Shown one piece after another: positions 17,049-25,779 of a DNA stretch of 64,000 bases (positions are counted from its first letter, which is position 1; every line of letters begins with the position of its first letter). The stretch lies in NCBI RefSeq assembly GCF_002899455.1, contig NZ_PPFB01000001.1, forward strand, positions 5,183,001-5,247,000, given 5' to 3'. Both the position numbers and the translations under genes were made by a program. The notes under the pieces are model-generated. The model had not been told where the DNA came from and ran no database searches. It saw only the letters and a program-made list of their open reading frames with translations. The stretch is from Streptomyces sp. DH-12. Lineage in GTDB: Bacteria > Actinomycetota > Actinomycetes > Streptomycetales > Streptomycetaceae.

Positions 17049-18395
17049 ATGCAGGTTCGCAGGTGGCTCCCAGACCAGCCCACTCGGATCGGCCGGCACG
17101 ACTGGCCGGACGAGGGCGACGACGGCACGTACATGCGACTGCGGGCCGGCTCCATCGTGGTACTGGACCGTCAGGCATGGCGGATCCTGGAGATCAACGG
17201 CTACCCGGGCGACCGGTGGCCGGACTGCTACGAGAAGGCCTGGCGCGACCACGTGGAACTGTGGTGGCACGCCAACGGACTGCTGCGGGCCAACAACCGG
17301 GCGGCCAAGCCGGCCCCCGAGCGGTCCGAGTTCTACAAGCGCCCGGTGGTCCTCGTGCTGCGCGACGAGAACCTGCCCCGCTCCACGCCGAAGCACTGGT
17401 GCGCGCCCGCCAGCCACGACTGGCAGGTCCTCCCGGAGCACTACGCGGTCTGCCGCGCCTGCGGTGAACTGCCGCCCTGCCACCACGGGGAGTACCGCTG
17501 GGAGGGCGGCCCCCGCCGGCCGGAACAGAACGCCGGCATCCCCCTCATGGTCCCGGAGGGCTGCTGCATGGGGTGCGCCGAGCCGATCAGGCCGCGGATG
17601 CGCACCGTGCGCTTCCCCGGGCCGAACCTCTGGTACCCGAACCTGGGGGAGGACACGGCGGTCTTCCACGCCCGCGCCGCCTGCGCCGACCAGGTCGACT
17701 GCTACCGCGCGCAGTGGCAGACCGAGTACGACGCGCGCCCCGTCACGCGCTCCACCACCCTGGCGTTCCCGGGTTTCGAGCACATCGTGCTGCCCCGGAC
17801 GCGCAGCGCGCCGGACCGCGATCACCCCCCGCACGTCGAGCGGCTCCCCCAGGACTCCCGCCCGGCCCCGTCCGCCCCTGCCCCCGCCGCCCCTGCCGTC
17901 CCGGCCGCGCCGGCGCGGCCGGGACAGCAGGGCTGCTTCTCCGTGACCGGCGTCTCCGGCGTCTTCCGCACCCCGCTCAGGGAGTACCGGCGGGAGGCCG
18001 ACGGGTCCCCCGGGGAAAGCCCGAGGGAAAGGGAGGACGGCACGGTGCCGGCCGGCCCCCCGGCTCCGGTCGCCCCCGGACCCGCCCCCGGCCCCTCCGG
18101 CGGACCCGCGGCGTCCGGCACCGCCGTGGCGGACCCGGCCGTGCCGTCCCGGACCGCCCCGCAGGCCCCGCTCCCGCCCGCCCCGGCCGAGGCGTCCGCG
18201 CCCGTCCCGGCCCCTCCCCCCGCCGAGGCCGCCGATCCGGCCCTCCGGGCGGCGGAGGAACTGCACCGGTCCCTGGCCGGGGACCCGGCCTTCCACAACG
18301 CGGAGCAGGCAGCCCGGGTGATCGAGGAACTCACCGCCGCGGTCCGGAACATCGCCCTCTGCCTGAACGTCCCGGCCGCCCGCGCACGCCCCTGA
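17049..18395 (+). CDS. Conserved hypothetical Cys-rich protein with Pro/Ala-rich tail
   Basis: 448 residues from the ATG at 17049, which has GAGGAG 6 bases upstream; an in-frame ATG at 16986 lies within the regulatory palindromes' flank and is less likely. The first 240 residues are compact, Trp- and Cys-rich: VVLDRQAWRILEI, HWCAPASHDWQVL, VCRACGELPPCHH and CCMGCAEPIRPR, which look like one or two zinc-ribbon-like sites. Residues about 260-410 are a low-complexity Pro/Ala linker, and the last 40 residues (AAEELHRSLAGDPAFHNAEQAARVIEELTAAV) are helical. No signal peptide. I do not recognise a function; the layout suggests a cytoplasmic adaptor with a C-terminal interaction helix. Not coupled to neighbours. 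Confidence 0.75.
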   Translation: MQVRRWLPDQPTRIGRHDWPDEGDDGTYMRLRAGSIVVLDRQAWRILEINGYPGDRWPDCYEKAWRDHVELWWHANGLLRANNRAAKPAPERSEFYKRPVVLVLRDENLPRSTPKHWCAPASHDWQVLPEHYAVCRACGELPPCHHGEYRWEGGPRRPEQNAGIPLMVPEGCCMGCAEPIRPRMRTVRFPGPNLWYPNLGEDTAVFHARAACADQVDCYRAQWQTEYDARPVTRSTTLAFPGFEHIVLPRTRSAPDRDHPPHVERLPQDSRPAPSAPAPAAPAVPAAPARPGQQGCFSVTGVSGVFRTPLREYRREADGSPGESPREREDGTVPAGPPAPVAPGPAPGPSGGPAASGTAVADPAVPSRTAPQAPLPPAPAEASAPVPAPPPAEAADPALRAAEELHRSLAGDPAFHNAEQAARVIEELTAAVRNIALCLNVPAARARP

Positions 18396-18550
18396 CCGAC
18401 CCGCGACGACGGCCGCGCGGGCGAGGCGTCCGGCACCGCGCCGCCCGCGAGGGCGTCGAGTCCTCCACCCGGTGAGGGCGTGCCGCGCATGTCACAGTGC
18501 CGGTTCCCTTCCGGGGCGCTCCGTGCCCCGGGGACGTCATGGCGCACCCG

Positions 18551-18563
18551 TAGAATCTACGCG
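18551..18563 (+). promoter_or_regulatory. -10 element of a probably leaderless dnaG transcript
   Basis: TAGAAT at 18551-18556 lies 6 bases before the GTG start of dnaG, which has no Shine-Dalgarno sequence. A start of transcription at or next to the GTG is therefore likely. No convincing -35 hexamer is seen. Confidence 0.5.
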
Positions 18564-20485
18564 TGGCAGGACGGATCAATGACGAGGACGTGAAGGCGGT
18601 ACGGGACGCGGTCCCGATCGACGCCGTGGTGTCCGAGTACCTCCAGCTGCGCAACGCGGGCGGCGGCAACCTGAAGGGCCTCTGCCCGTTCCACGACGAG
18701 AAGTCGCCGTCCTTCCAGGTCAGCCCGAGCAAGGGACTCTTCCACTGCTTCGGCTGCCAGGAGGGCGGTGACACCCTCACCTTCGTGATGAAGATCGACC
18801 ACCTCTCCTTCTCGGAGGCGGTCGAGCGCCTGGCCGGTCAGGCCGGCATCACCCTGCGCTACGAGGAGGGCGGGTACAACCCGGCCCACCAGCGCGGGGA
18901 GCGCATCCGGCTGGTCGAGGCGCACAAGCTGGCCGCCGAGTGGTACGCGGAACAGCTCGCGACCAGCCCCGAGGCGGAGACCGGCCGCCTCTTCCTCGCC
19001 GAGCGCGGCTTCGACCAGGCCGCCGCCGTGCACTTCGGCGTCGGCTACAGCCCCCAGGGCTGGGACCACCTCACCCGCTTCCTGCGCGGCAAGGGCTTCA
19101 GCGACAAGGAGCTGGTGCTCTCCGGGCTCGCCCAGGAGGGCCGCCGCGGCCCCATCGACCGCTTCCGCGGCCGGCTGATGTGGCCCATCCGCGACATCGG
19201 CGGCGACGTCGTCGGCTTCGGCGCCCGCAAGCTCCACGACGCGGACAACGGCCCCAAGTACCTCAACACGCCCGAGACGGCGATCTACAAGAAGTCCCAG
19301 GTCCTCTACGGCATCGACCTGGCGAAGAAGGACATCGCGAAGTCCTCCCGCGCGGTCGTCGTCGAGGGCTACACCGACGTCATGGCCTGCCACCTCGCGG
19401 GCGTGACGACGGCCATCGCCACCTGCGGCACCGCCTTCGGCGGCGACCACATCAAGATCCTGCGCCGCCTGCTGATGGACAACGGCTCGGCGCGCGTCAT
19501 CTTCACCTTCGACGGCGACGCGGCCGGCCAGAAGGCCGCCCTGCGCGCCTTCGAGGACGACCAGAAGTTCGCCGCCGAGACGTACATCGCCATCGCGCCC
19601 GACGGCATGGACCCCTGCGACCTGCGGCTCGCCAAGGGCGACGAGGCGGTCGCCGACCTGGTCGAGCCGCGCACCCCGCTGTTCGAGTTCGCGCTCCGCC
19701 AGATCGTCGGCCGCTACGACCTGGACACCCCGGCCGGCCGCGCCGCCGCCCTCGACGAGGCCGCCCCGGTCGTGGCCCGGATCAAGAACAGCGGCGCCCA
19801 GCACGAGGTCGCCGTCCAGCTCGCCGGGATGCTCGGCATCCTCGACACGCAGTTCGTCGTGAAGCGGGTCGCCCAGCTCGCCCGCTGGGCCCGCGACCGC
19901 GGCGGCAAGGGCCCGGCCCCCGAGCACCGCCGTCCCGCCGGCGGCCCCCAGCAGTACGCCGCCGCGCCGGCCGCCCCGCGCGGCCCCGCCCTGAACCTCC
20001 GCAACCCGGTCTTCGCCACCGAGCGCGAACTGCTCAAGCTCGCCCTCCAGCGTCCGGAGCTGGTCTCGCCCGCCTTCGACGCGTACGGCGTCGACGAGTT
20101 CACCGCCCCGCCCTACGCGGCCGTGCGCCAGGCGATCCTGGACGCGGGCGGCGCCGAGCACGGCGTCCACGACCCGCAGGAGTATCTGATCCGGGTCCGC
20201 GACGCGGCCCCCGACGACACGGTCCGCGCCATGGTCACGGAGCTGGCGGTCGAGGCGATCATGCTGCACCGGGGCGTCAAGGACGTCGACGAGACCTATG
20301 CGGGCGCCCAGCTCGTCACCGTCCGCCGCCGCGCCGTCGAACGCCGCATCCGCGACATCACCAGTCGCCTCACCCGCCTCGGCAACCACGGCGAACCGAG
20401 CGAACTCGCCGCCGTGCAGAACGAGTTGTGGGTCCTCCAGCAGTACGACCAGGCCCTGCGCGAACACGGCGCGGCGGCCCTGTAG
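18563..20485 (+). CDS. dnaG: DNA primase
   Basis: 640 residues, full length. It makes the RNA primers for replication. The CHC2 zinc-binding domain is at the N-terminus with Cys41, His44, Cys62 and Cys65. The catalytic core follows with ERGFDQAAAVHFGVGYSP near 150, a TOPRIM domain around 255-345 (VVVEGYTDVMA, TFDGDAAGQKAA, DPCDL) and a C-terminal DnaB-binding region (from about 480). GTG at 18563 with a TAGAAT box 6 bases before it, probably leaderless. It is followed 299 bases later by the hrdA-like sigma gene in the same direction, a primase-sigma neighbourhood recalling the macromolecular synthesis operon. Confidence 0.97.
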   Translation: MAGRINDEDVKAVRDAVPIDAVVSEYLQLRNAGGGNLKGLCPFHDEKSPSFQVSPSKGLFHCFGCQEGGDTLTFVMKIDHLSFSEAVERLAGQAGITLRYEEGGYNPAHQRGERIRLVEAHKLAAEWYAEQLATSPEAETGRLFLAERGFDQAAAVHFGVGYSPQGWDHLTRFLRGKGFSDKELVLSGLAQEGRRGPIDRFRGRLMWPIRDIGGDVVGFGARKLHDADNGPKYLNTPETAIYKKSQVLYGIDLAKKDIAKSSRAVVVEGYTDVMACHLAGVTTAIATCGTAFGGDHIKILRRLLMDNGSARVIFTFDGDAAGQKAALRAFEDDQKFAAETYIAIAPDGMDPCDLRLAKGDEAVADLVEPRTPLFEFALRQIVGRYDLDTPAGRAAALDEAAPVVARIKNSGAQHEVAVQLAGMLGILDTQFVVKRVAQLARWARDRGGKGPAPEHRRPAGGPQQYAAAPAAPRGPALNLRNPVFATERELLKLALQRPELVSPAFDAYGVDEFTAPPYAAVRQAILDAGGAEHGVHDPQEYLIRVRDAAPDDTVRAMVTELAVEAIMLHRGVKDVDETYAGAQLVTVRRRAVERRIRDITSRLTRLGNHGEPSELAAVQNELWVLQQYDQALREHGAAAL

Positions 20486-20784
20486 TCACCGCGTTCCTCC
20501 GCGGACGCGCCCACCCGCCAGGGCCGTCGGCCTCCCGGATGACCGGTCGGTGACGGCGCGGACGCAAAAAGTCATCGCACGCCCCTCGTGAGGACGATGT
20601 GCCGTACCCCACACTGGGGGCGGTGCCTGAGTCCTCGGAGCGCGGCCGGCCCGTCGGTGACGGGCCGCACACCCCCGCGGCTCCGCCCCTCGCGTACGGG
20701 ACGGACAGCGGCGAGGCCGTCGACTCCGCCCCTGAAGAACCGCTGCCCCACCCCCAGGCAGCGATCATCCTGGAGGTCGCCCCC

Positions 20785-21942
20785 GTGCAGACCCGGACCC
20801 TCACCCAGCCCCTCACCCAGACCGACACCGACGTCGCCGGCGCCGCGCCGGACGCGGATCTGCTGGTCGCGATGCCCATGCGCAGCCGCGCCGGGCAGCG
20901 CCCCGGGACGGGTCCGGAGCCGCTCGCGCCGGTGGAGCCCCGGTCCGCGGAGGACCCCGCCGAGGCCGGGCCGCCGGACGTCGTGGGGCCGGCCGAGCCG
21001 GTCGGTCCGCCGGTGCGGCCCGAGACCGGCGCCCCCTCCTCCGACCTGTTCCGCCAGTACCTGCGGGAGATCGGCCGCATCCCGCTGCTCACCGCCGCCG
21101 AGGAGGTGGAGCTCGCCCGCCGGGTCGAGGCCGGCCTGTTCGCCGAGGAGAAGCTGCGCCTCACCCCCGACCTGGACAGCCGGCTCGCGCACGACCTGGA
21201 CCGGCTCGTCGTCGCGGGCCGCATGGCCAAACGCCGCCTGATCGAGGCGAACCTGCGGCTGGTCGTCTCCGTGGCCAAGCGGTACGTGGGCCGCGGGCTG
21301 ACCATGCTGGACCTGGTCCAGGAGGGCAACCTCGGCCTGATCCGGGCCGTGGAGAAGTTCGACTACGCGCGCGGCTTCAAGTTCTCCACGTACGCGACCT
21401 GGTGGATCCGGCAGGCCATGTCCCGGGCGCTCGCCGACCAGGCCCGCACCATCCGCGTGCCGGTGCACGTCGTGGAACTGATCAACCGTGTGGTGCGCGT
21501 GCAGCGGCGGATGCTCCAGGAGCGCGGCTGCGAGCCGACGCCGCAGGAGGTCGCCGCCCACCTGGACCTGCCGCCCGAGCGGGTGGGCGAGGTGCTGCGG
21601 CTGGCCCAGGAGCCGGTGTCGCTGCACGCGCCCGTGGGCGAGGAGGACGACGTCGCGCTCGGCGACCTCATCGAGGACGGGGACGCCGCCAGCCCCGCGG
21701 AGTCGGCGGCGTTCCTGCTGCTGCGGCAGCACCTGGAGGCGGTGCTGTCCACACTGGGGGAGCGCGAACGCAAGGTGGTGCAGCTGCGCTACGGGCTGGC
21801 CGACGGGCGGCCCCGCACGCTGGAGGAGATCGGCCGCATCTTCGGCGTGACGCGGGAACGCATACGCCAGATCGAGTCCAAGACGCTCAACAAGCTCCGG
21901 GACCACGCCTACGCGGACCAGCTGCGCGGGTACCTCGACTGA
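20785..21942 (+). CDS. hrdA: RNA polymerase sigma-70 factor, HrdA-like
   Basis: 385 residues from the GTG at 20785, which has GGAGG 8 bases upstream. The frame stays open to a GTG at 20599, but that start has no ribosome-binding site. Region 1.2 (LFRQYLREIGRIPLLTAAEE), region 2 (RLVVSVAKRYVGRGLTMLDL, KFDYARGFKFSTYATWWIRQ), region 3, and region 4 with the helix-turn-helix RTLEEIGRIFGVTRERIRQ are all intact. The N-terminal 110 residues are a variable, low-complexity segment. It belongs to the principal/group 2 sigma factors of Streptomyces; a place just after dnaG points to HrdA rather than HrdB, C or D, though the symbol rests on context. It converges on the ABC exporter genes. Confidence 0.9.
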   Translation: MQTRTLTQPLTQTDTDVAGAAPDADLLVAMPMRSRAGQRPGTGPEPLAPVEPRSAEDPAEAGPPDVVGPAEPVGPPVRPETGAPSSDLFRQYLREIGRIPLLTAAEEVELARRVEAGLFAEEKLRLTPDLDSRLAHDLDRLVVAGRMAKRRLIEANLRLVVSVAKRYVGRGLTMLDLVQEGNLGLIRAVEKFDYARGFKFSTYATWWIRQAMSRALADQARTIRVPVHVVELINRVVRVQRRMLQERGCEPTPQEVAAHLDLPPERVGEVLRLAQEPVSLHAPVGEEDDVALGDLIEDGDAASPAESAAFLLLRQHLEAVLSTLGERERKVVQLRYGLADGRPRTLEEIGRIFGVTRERIRQIESKTLNKLRDHAYADQLRGYLD

Positions 21943-21945
21943 TCG

Positions 21946-21990
21946 CCCGGGTGCCGGAGGGGCCGTGAGCCGGTCCCTCCGGCGCCCGGG
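21946..21990. terminator. 16-bp bidirectional terminator between hrdA and the ABC exporter
   Basis: Arms at 21946-21961 and 21975-21990 pair over 16 bp with a single T-G wobble, around a 13-base loop. It fills almost the whole 51-base gap between the two convergent genes. Confidence 0.8.
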
Positions 21991-21993
21991 GCG

Positions 21994-23922
21994 TCAGTCG
22001 ACCTCGGCGACCGCCTGCGCGAACTGCGCCTGGTACAGCCGGGCGTACGCGCCGTCCGCCGCCAGCAGCTTGTCGTGCGCGCCCTGTTCGACGATCGCGC
22101 CGTTCTCCATCACCAGGATGGTGTCCGCGTCCCGGATCGTCGACAGCCGGTGCGCGATGACGAAGGACGTCCGCCCGTGCGCCAGCTCGGCCATCGCCTT
22201 CTGGATCAGCACCTCGGTACGGGTGTCCACGGAACTCGTCGCCTCGTCCAGGACCAGGATCACCGGGTCGGACAGGAACGCCCGCGCGATCGTGATGAGC
22301 TGCTTCTCGCCCGCGCTGACCCCGCTGCCCTCGTCGTCGATGACGGTGTCGTACCCGTCGGGCAGGGTGCGGATGAACCGGTCGGCGTGCGCCGCCCGGG
22401 CCGCCTCCTCGATCTCCTCCCGGGTGACCTCACGGGACGCGCCGTACGCGATGTTCTCCGCGATGGTGCCGCCGAACAGCCACGTGTCCTGCAGCACCAT
22501 GCCGATCCCGGAGCGCAGCTCGTCCCGCGTCATCCGCGCGATGTCCACGCCGTCCAGGGTGATCCGCCCGCCGGACACCTCGTAGAACCGCATCAGCAGG
22601 TTGACCAGCGTGGTCTTGCCGGCGCCGGTCGGTCCGACGATGGCCACCGTGCGGCCCGGCTCGACCGTCAGCGACAGGTCCTCGATCAGCGGCTTCTCCG
22701 GGTCGTAGCGGAACGACACGTGCTCCAGCGCCACCCGTCCGCGCAGCCGCTCCGGCCGCTCGGCGGGCGACGGGTCGGCCTGCTGCTCCTCGGCGTCGAG
22801 CACCTCGAAGACCCGCTCGGCGGAGGCGACGCCCGACTGCACCAGGTTCGCCATCGACGCGACCTGCGTCAGCGGCATCGAGAACTGCCGCGAGTACTGG
22901 ATGAACGCCTGCACGTCCCCGATGGACAGCGCCCCGGAGGCGACCCGCAGGCCGCCGACGACCGCGACCAGCACGTAGTTGAGGTTCGACACGAACATCA
23001 TCAGCGGCTGCATGACGCCGCTGTTGAACTGCGCCTTGAACCCGGCCTCGTAGAGCGCCTCGTTCTCCTCGGCGAACTTCCGCGCCGACTCCTCCTGCCG
23101 CCCGAACACCTTCACCAGGGCGTGCCCGGTGTACATCTCCTCGACGTGCGCGTTGAGCGTGCCGGTGGAGCGCCACTGCTGCACGAAGTGCGGCTGCGAC
23201 CGCTTGCCGACCCGCGTGGCGACGACGAACGACAAGGGCACCGTCACCAGGGCGACCAGCGCCAGGATCCAGGAGACGTAGAACATCATCGCGAGCACGC
23301 CGATGATGGTGAGCAGCGAGTTGATCAGCTGCCCCATCGACTGCTGGAGCGTCTGCCCGATGTTGTCGATGTCGTTCGTCGCCCGGCTCAGCACCTCACC
23401 GCGCTGCCGCCGGTCGAAGTACGACAGCGGCAGCCGCGACAGCTTCGTCTGCACGTCCTCGCGCATCCGGAACATGGTGCGGTTCACGGCCCGGTTCACC
23501 AGCCGGGTCGCCACCGCCATCAGCAGCCCGGCCGCACCGAACACCGCCAGCGCGAGCAGCAGGACGTTCCCCACCGCGGTGAAGTCGATGCCCTGACCCG
23601 GCGTGAAGTCCGTGGAGCGGAGCATGTCGGCGACGTCGCCGTCGCCGCGCTCCCGCATCGACTCCAGCACCTGCTCCTTGGTGGCGCCCTCCGGCATGTC
23701 GCGGCCGACGATGCCCGCGAACACCAGGTCGGTGGCCCGGCCCAGGATCTTCGGCCCGACCACGCTGAGCGCCACGCTCACCACGACACAGGACAGCAGC
23801 CCGTACAGGGTGAGGCGTTCCGGCCCGAAGCGGGCGAGCAGCCGCTTGCTGGACCCCTTGAAGTCGATCGACCGCTGGCCGGGGGCGACCCCGGCCGTCA
23901 TCCGGCCCCCTGGCCCCGCCAT
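21994..23922 (-). CDS. ABC exporter subunit with canonical ATPase site
   Basis: 642 residues with an N-terminal six-helix membrane domain (first helix about 35-60) and a C-terminal ATPase. Walker A GPTGAGKTTLV, an unusual signature VSAGEKQLITIARAF, and Walker B VILVLDEATSSVD with the catalytic Glu. The start at 23922 overlaps the stop of the upstream ABC gene by one base (TGATG), so the two are coupled. Together they look like a heterodimeric half-transporter pair of the multidrug or lipid exporter type (BmrCD/TM287-288 style). An extra segment between the first two helices (around 80-120: EGATKEQVLESMRERGDGDV) is typical of the larger partner. Substrate unknown. Confidence 0.92.
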   Translation of the reverse strand: MAGPGGRMTAGVAPGQRSIDFKGSSKRLLARFGPERLTLYGLLSCVVVSVALSVVGPKILGRATDLVFAGIVGRDMPEGATKEQVLESMRERGDGDVADMLRSTDFTPGQGIDFTAVGNVLLLALAVFGAAGLLMAVATRLVNRAVNRTMFRMREDVQTKLSRLPLSYFDRRQRGEVLSRATNDIDNIGQTLQQSMGQLINSLLTIIGVLAMMFYVSWILALVALVTVPLSFVVATRVGKRSQPHFVQQWRSTGTLNAHVEEMYTGHALVKVFGRQEESARKFAEENEALYEAGFKAQFNSGVMQPLMMFVSNLNYVLVAVVGGLRVASGALSIGDVQAFIQYSRQFSMPLTQVASMANLVQSGVASAERVFEVLDAEEQQADPSPAERPERLRGRVALEHVSFRYDPEKPLIEDLSLTVEPGRTVAIVGPTGAGKTTLVNLLMRFYEVSGGRITLDGVDIARMTRDELRSGIGMVLQDTWLFGGTIAENIAYGASREVTREEIEEAARAAHADRFIRTLPDGYDTVIDDEGSGVSAGEKQLITIARAFLSDPVILVLDEATSSVDTRTEVLIQKAMAELAHGRTSFVIAHRLSTIRDADTILVMENGAIVEQGAHDKLLAADGAYARLYQAQFAQAVAEVD

Positions 23923-25655
23923 CAGGCCGCCTCCGCTTCCGTCAGCTGGGAGAGCACGATCTCCCGGTAGGTCTCGTTGTCCGCCATCAGTTCGTGGTGC
24001 CGCCCGGTGCCGACGACCCGGCCCTCCTCCAGCACCACGATCCGGTCGGCGTCGCGGATGGTCGCCACCCGCTGGGCGACGATCACCACCGTCGCCTCGG
24101 CCGTCTCCCGCGCGAGCGCCGCGCGCAGGGCCGCGTCGGTGGCGTAGTCGAGCGCGGAGAAGGAGTCGTCGAAGAGGTAGATCTCCGGGCGCCGCACCAA
24201 CGTCCGGGCGATCGCGAGGCGTTGGCGCTGGCCGCCGGAGACGTTCGTCCCGCCCTGCGCGATCGGCGCGTCGAGCCCGCCCTCCAGCCGCTCCACGAAG
24301 TCCCTGCCCTGCGCCACCTCCAGCGCGTGCCACAGCTCCTCGTCCGTGGCGTCCGGGTTGCCGTAGCGCAGATTGGTCGCCACCGTGCCCGCGAACAGGT
24401 ACGGCTTCTGCGGCACCAGCCCGACGGTACGGGCGAGCAGCGCCGGGTCGATGTCCGCCACCGGCACCCCGTCGACCAGCACCTCGCCGTCGGTCGCGTC
24501 GAACAGCCGCGGCACCAGCCCCAGCAGCGTGGACTTGCCGCTGCCGGTGGGGCCGATCACGGCGGTGACCTCGCCGGGCCGTGCCACCAGGTCGACCGCC
24601 CGCAGCACCGGCTCCTCGGCGCCCGGGTAGCGGAAGCCCGCGCCCCGGATCTCCAGATGCCCGTGCCGGCGCAGCTCGGTGACGGGCGCGGAGGGCGGCA
24701 CCACGCTCGAGGAGGTGTCCAGCACCTCCTGGATGCGCTCGGCGCACACCTCGGCGCGCGGCACCATCATGAACATGAACGTGGCCATCATCACGGACAT
24801 GACGATCTGCATCAGGTAGGCGAGGAACGCCGTCAGATCGCCGATCTGCATCCCGCCGCTGTCGATGCGGTGCGCGCCGAACCACACCACCGCGATGGAC
24901 GACAGGTTCACCACCGTCATGACCACCGGGAACATCAGCGCGAGCAGGTTGCCGGCGCGCAGCGACACATCGGTCAGCTCGGTGTTGGACCCGTGGAACC
25001 GCCGCTGCTCGTAGGCGTCCCGCACGAACGCGCGGATGACCCGGTTGCCGGTGATCTGCTCGCGCAGCACCCGGTTCACCGTGTCCAGCCGCTCCTGCAT
25101 GGTGCGGAACAGCGGCCGCAGCCGGCGCACGATCAGCGTCACGCAGACGCCCAGCACCGGCACCACCGCGACCAGCACGCCGGACAGCGGCACGTCGAGT
25201 CCGAGCGCCAGCACCACCCCGCCCACGCACATGATCGGCGCCGACACCATCAGGGTGAACGTCATCAGGGTGAGCATCTGGATCTGCTGGACGTCGTTCG
25301 TCGTCCGTGTGATCAGCGACGGCGCGCCGAAGTGCCCCACCTCACGGGCGGAGAAGGACTGCACCCGGTCGAAGACCGCGGCGCGCACGTCCCGTCCCAG
25401 GGCCGCCGCGGTCCGGGCCCCGTAGTACACGGCGCCGACGTTGCAGACGACCTGCGCCAGCGAGATGCCGATCATCAGGCCGCCGTAACCGAGGATGTAA
25501 CCCGTGTCACCTCGGACGACACCGTTGTCGATGATGTCCGCGTTCAGCGTGGGCAGGTAGAGCGTGGCGCAGGTCTGCAGCAACTGCAGGGCCACCAGCA
25601 GAGCGAGGGGTCTTTTGTAGGGCCGTAGACGGTCACGCAGAAGTCGTATGAGCAC
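23922..25655 (-). CDS. ABC exporter subunit with degenerate ATPase site
   Basis: 577 residues from a GTG at 25655 preceded by GAGAG; an open frame continues upstream to 25718 but only adds a poorly coded stretch. The membrane domain (LALLVALQLLQTCATLYLPTL onwards) is followed by an ATPase with Walker A GPTGSGKSTLL, signature VSGGQRQRLAIART and Walker B IYLFDDSFSALD. The residue after the Walker B Asp is Asp instead of the catalytic Glu, the mark of the non-hydrolysing partner in asymmetric heterodimeric exporters. The partner subunit follows with a one-base overlap. Membrane protein, export direction, substrate unknown. Confidence 0.92.
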   Translation of the reverse strand: MLIRLLRDRLRPYKRPLALLVALQLLQTCATLYLPTLNADIIDNGVVRGDTGYILGYGGLMIGISLAQVVCNVGAVYYGARTAAALGRDVRAAVFDRVQSFSAREVGHFGAPSLITRTTNDVQQIQMLTLMTFTLMVSAPIMCVGGVVLALGLDVPLSGVLVAVVPVLGVCVTLIVRRLRPLFRTMQERLDTVNRVLREQITGNRVIRAFVRDAYEQRRFHGSNTELTDVSLRAGNLLALMFPVVMTVVNLSSIAVVWFGAHRIDSGGMQIGDLTAFLAYLMQIVMSVMMATFMFMMVPRAEVCAERIQEVLDTSSSVVPPSAPVTELRRHGHLEIRGAGFRYPGAEEPVLRAVDLVARPGEVTAVIGPTGSGKSTLLGLVPRLFDATDGEVLVDGVPVADIDPALLARTVGLVPQKPYLFAGTVATNLRYGNPDATDEELWHALEVAQGRDFVERLEGGLDAPIAQGGTNVSGGQRQRLAIARTLVRRPEIYLFDDSFSALDYATDAALRAALARETAEATVVIVAQRVATIRDADRIVVLEEGRVVGTGRHHELMADNETYREIVLSQLTEAEAA

Positions 25656-25779
25656 GCTGCTTCTCTCGGAGTGGACGGCGGGGCCATGCGGTCGCCCGTG
25701 GCCCCTATCGTCGGGCACTCCACCGGCGTTACCTCAAGTCATTTACGGGCCCCGGCGCGCCGTCCCTCCGCGCGGCCGC

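Noticed and set aside
20599..20784. Longer N-terminus of the sigma factor
   Set aside because: The GTG at 20599 has no ribosome-binding site, while the GTG at 20785 has GGAGG at ideal distance.
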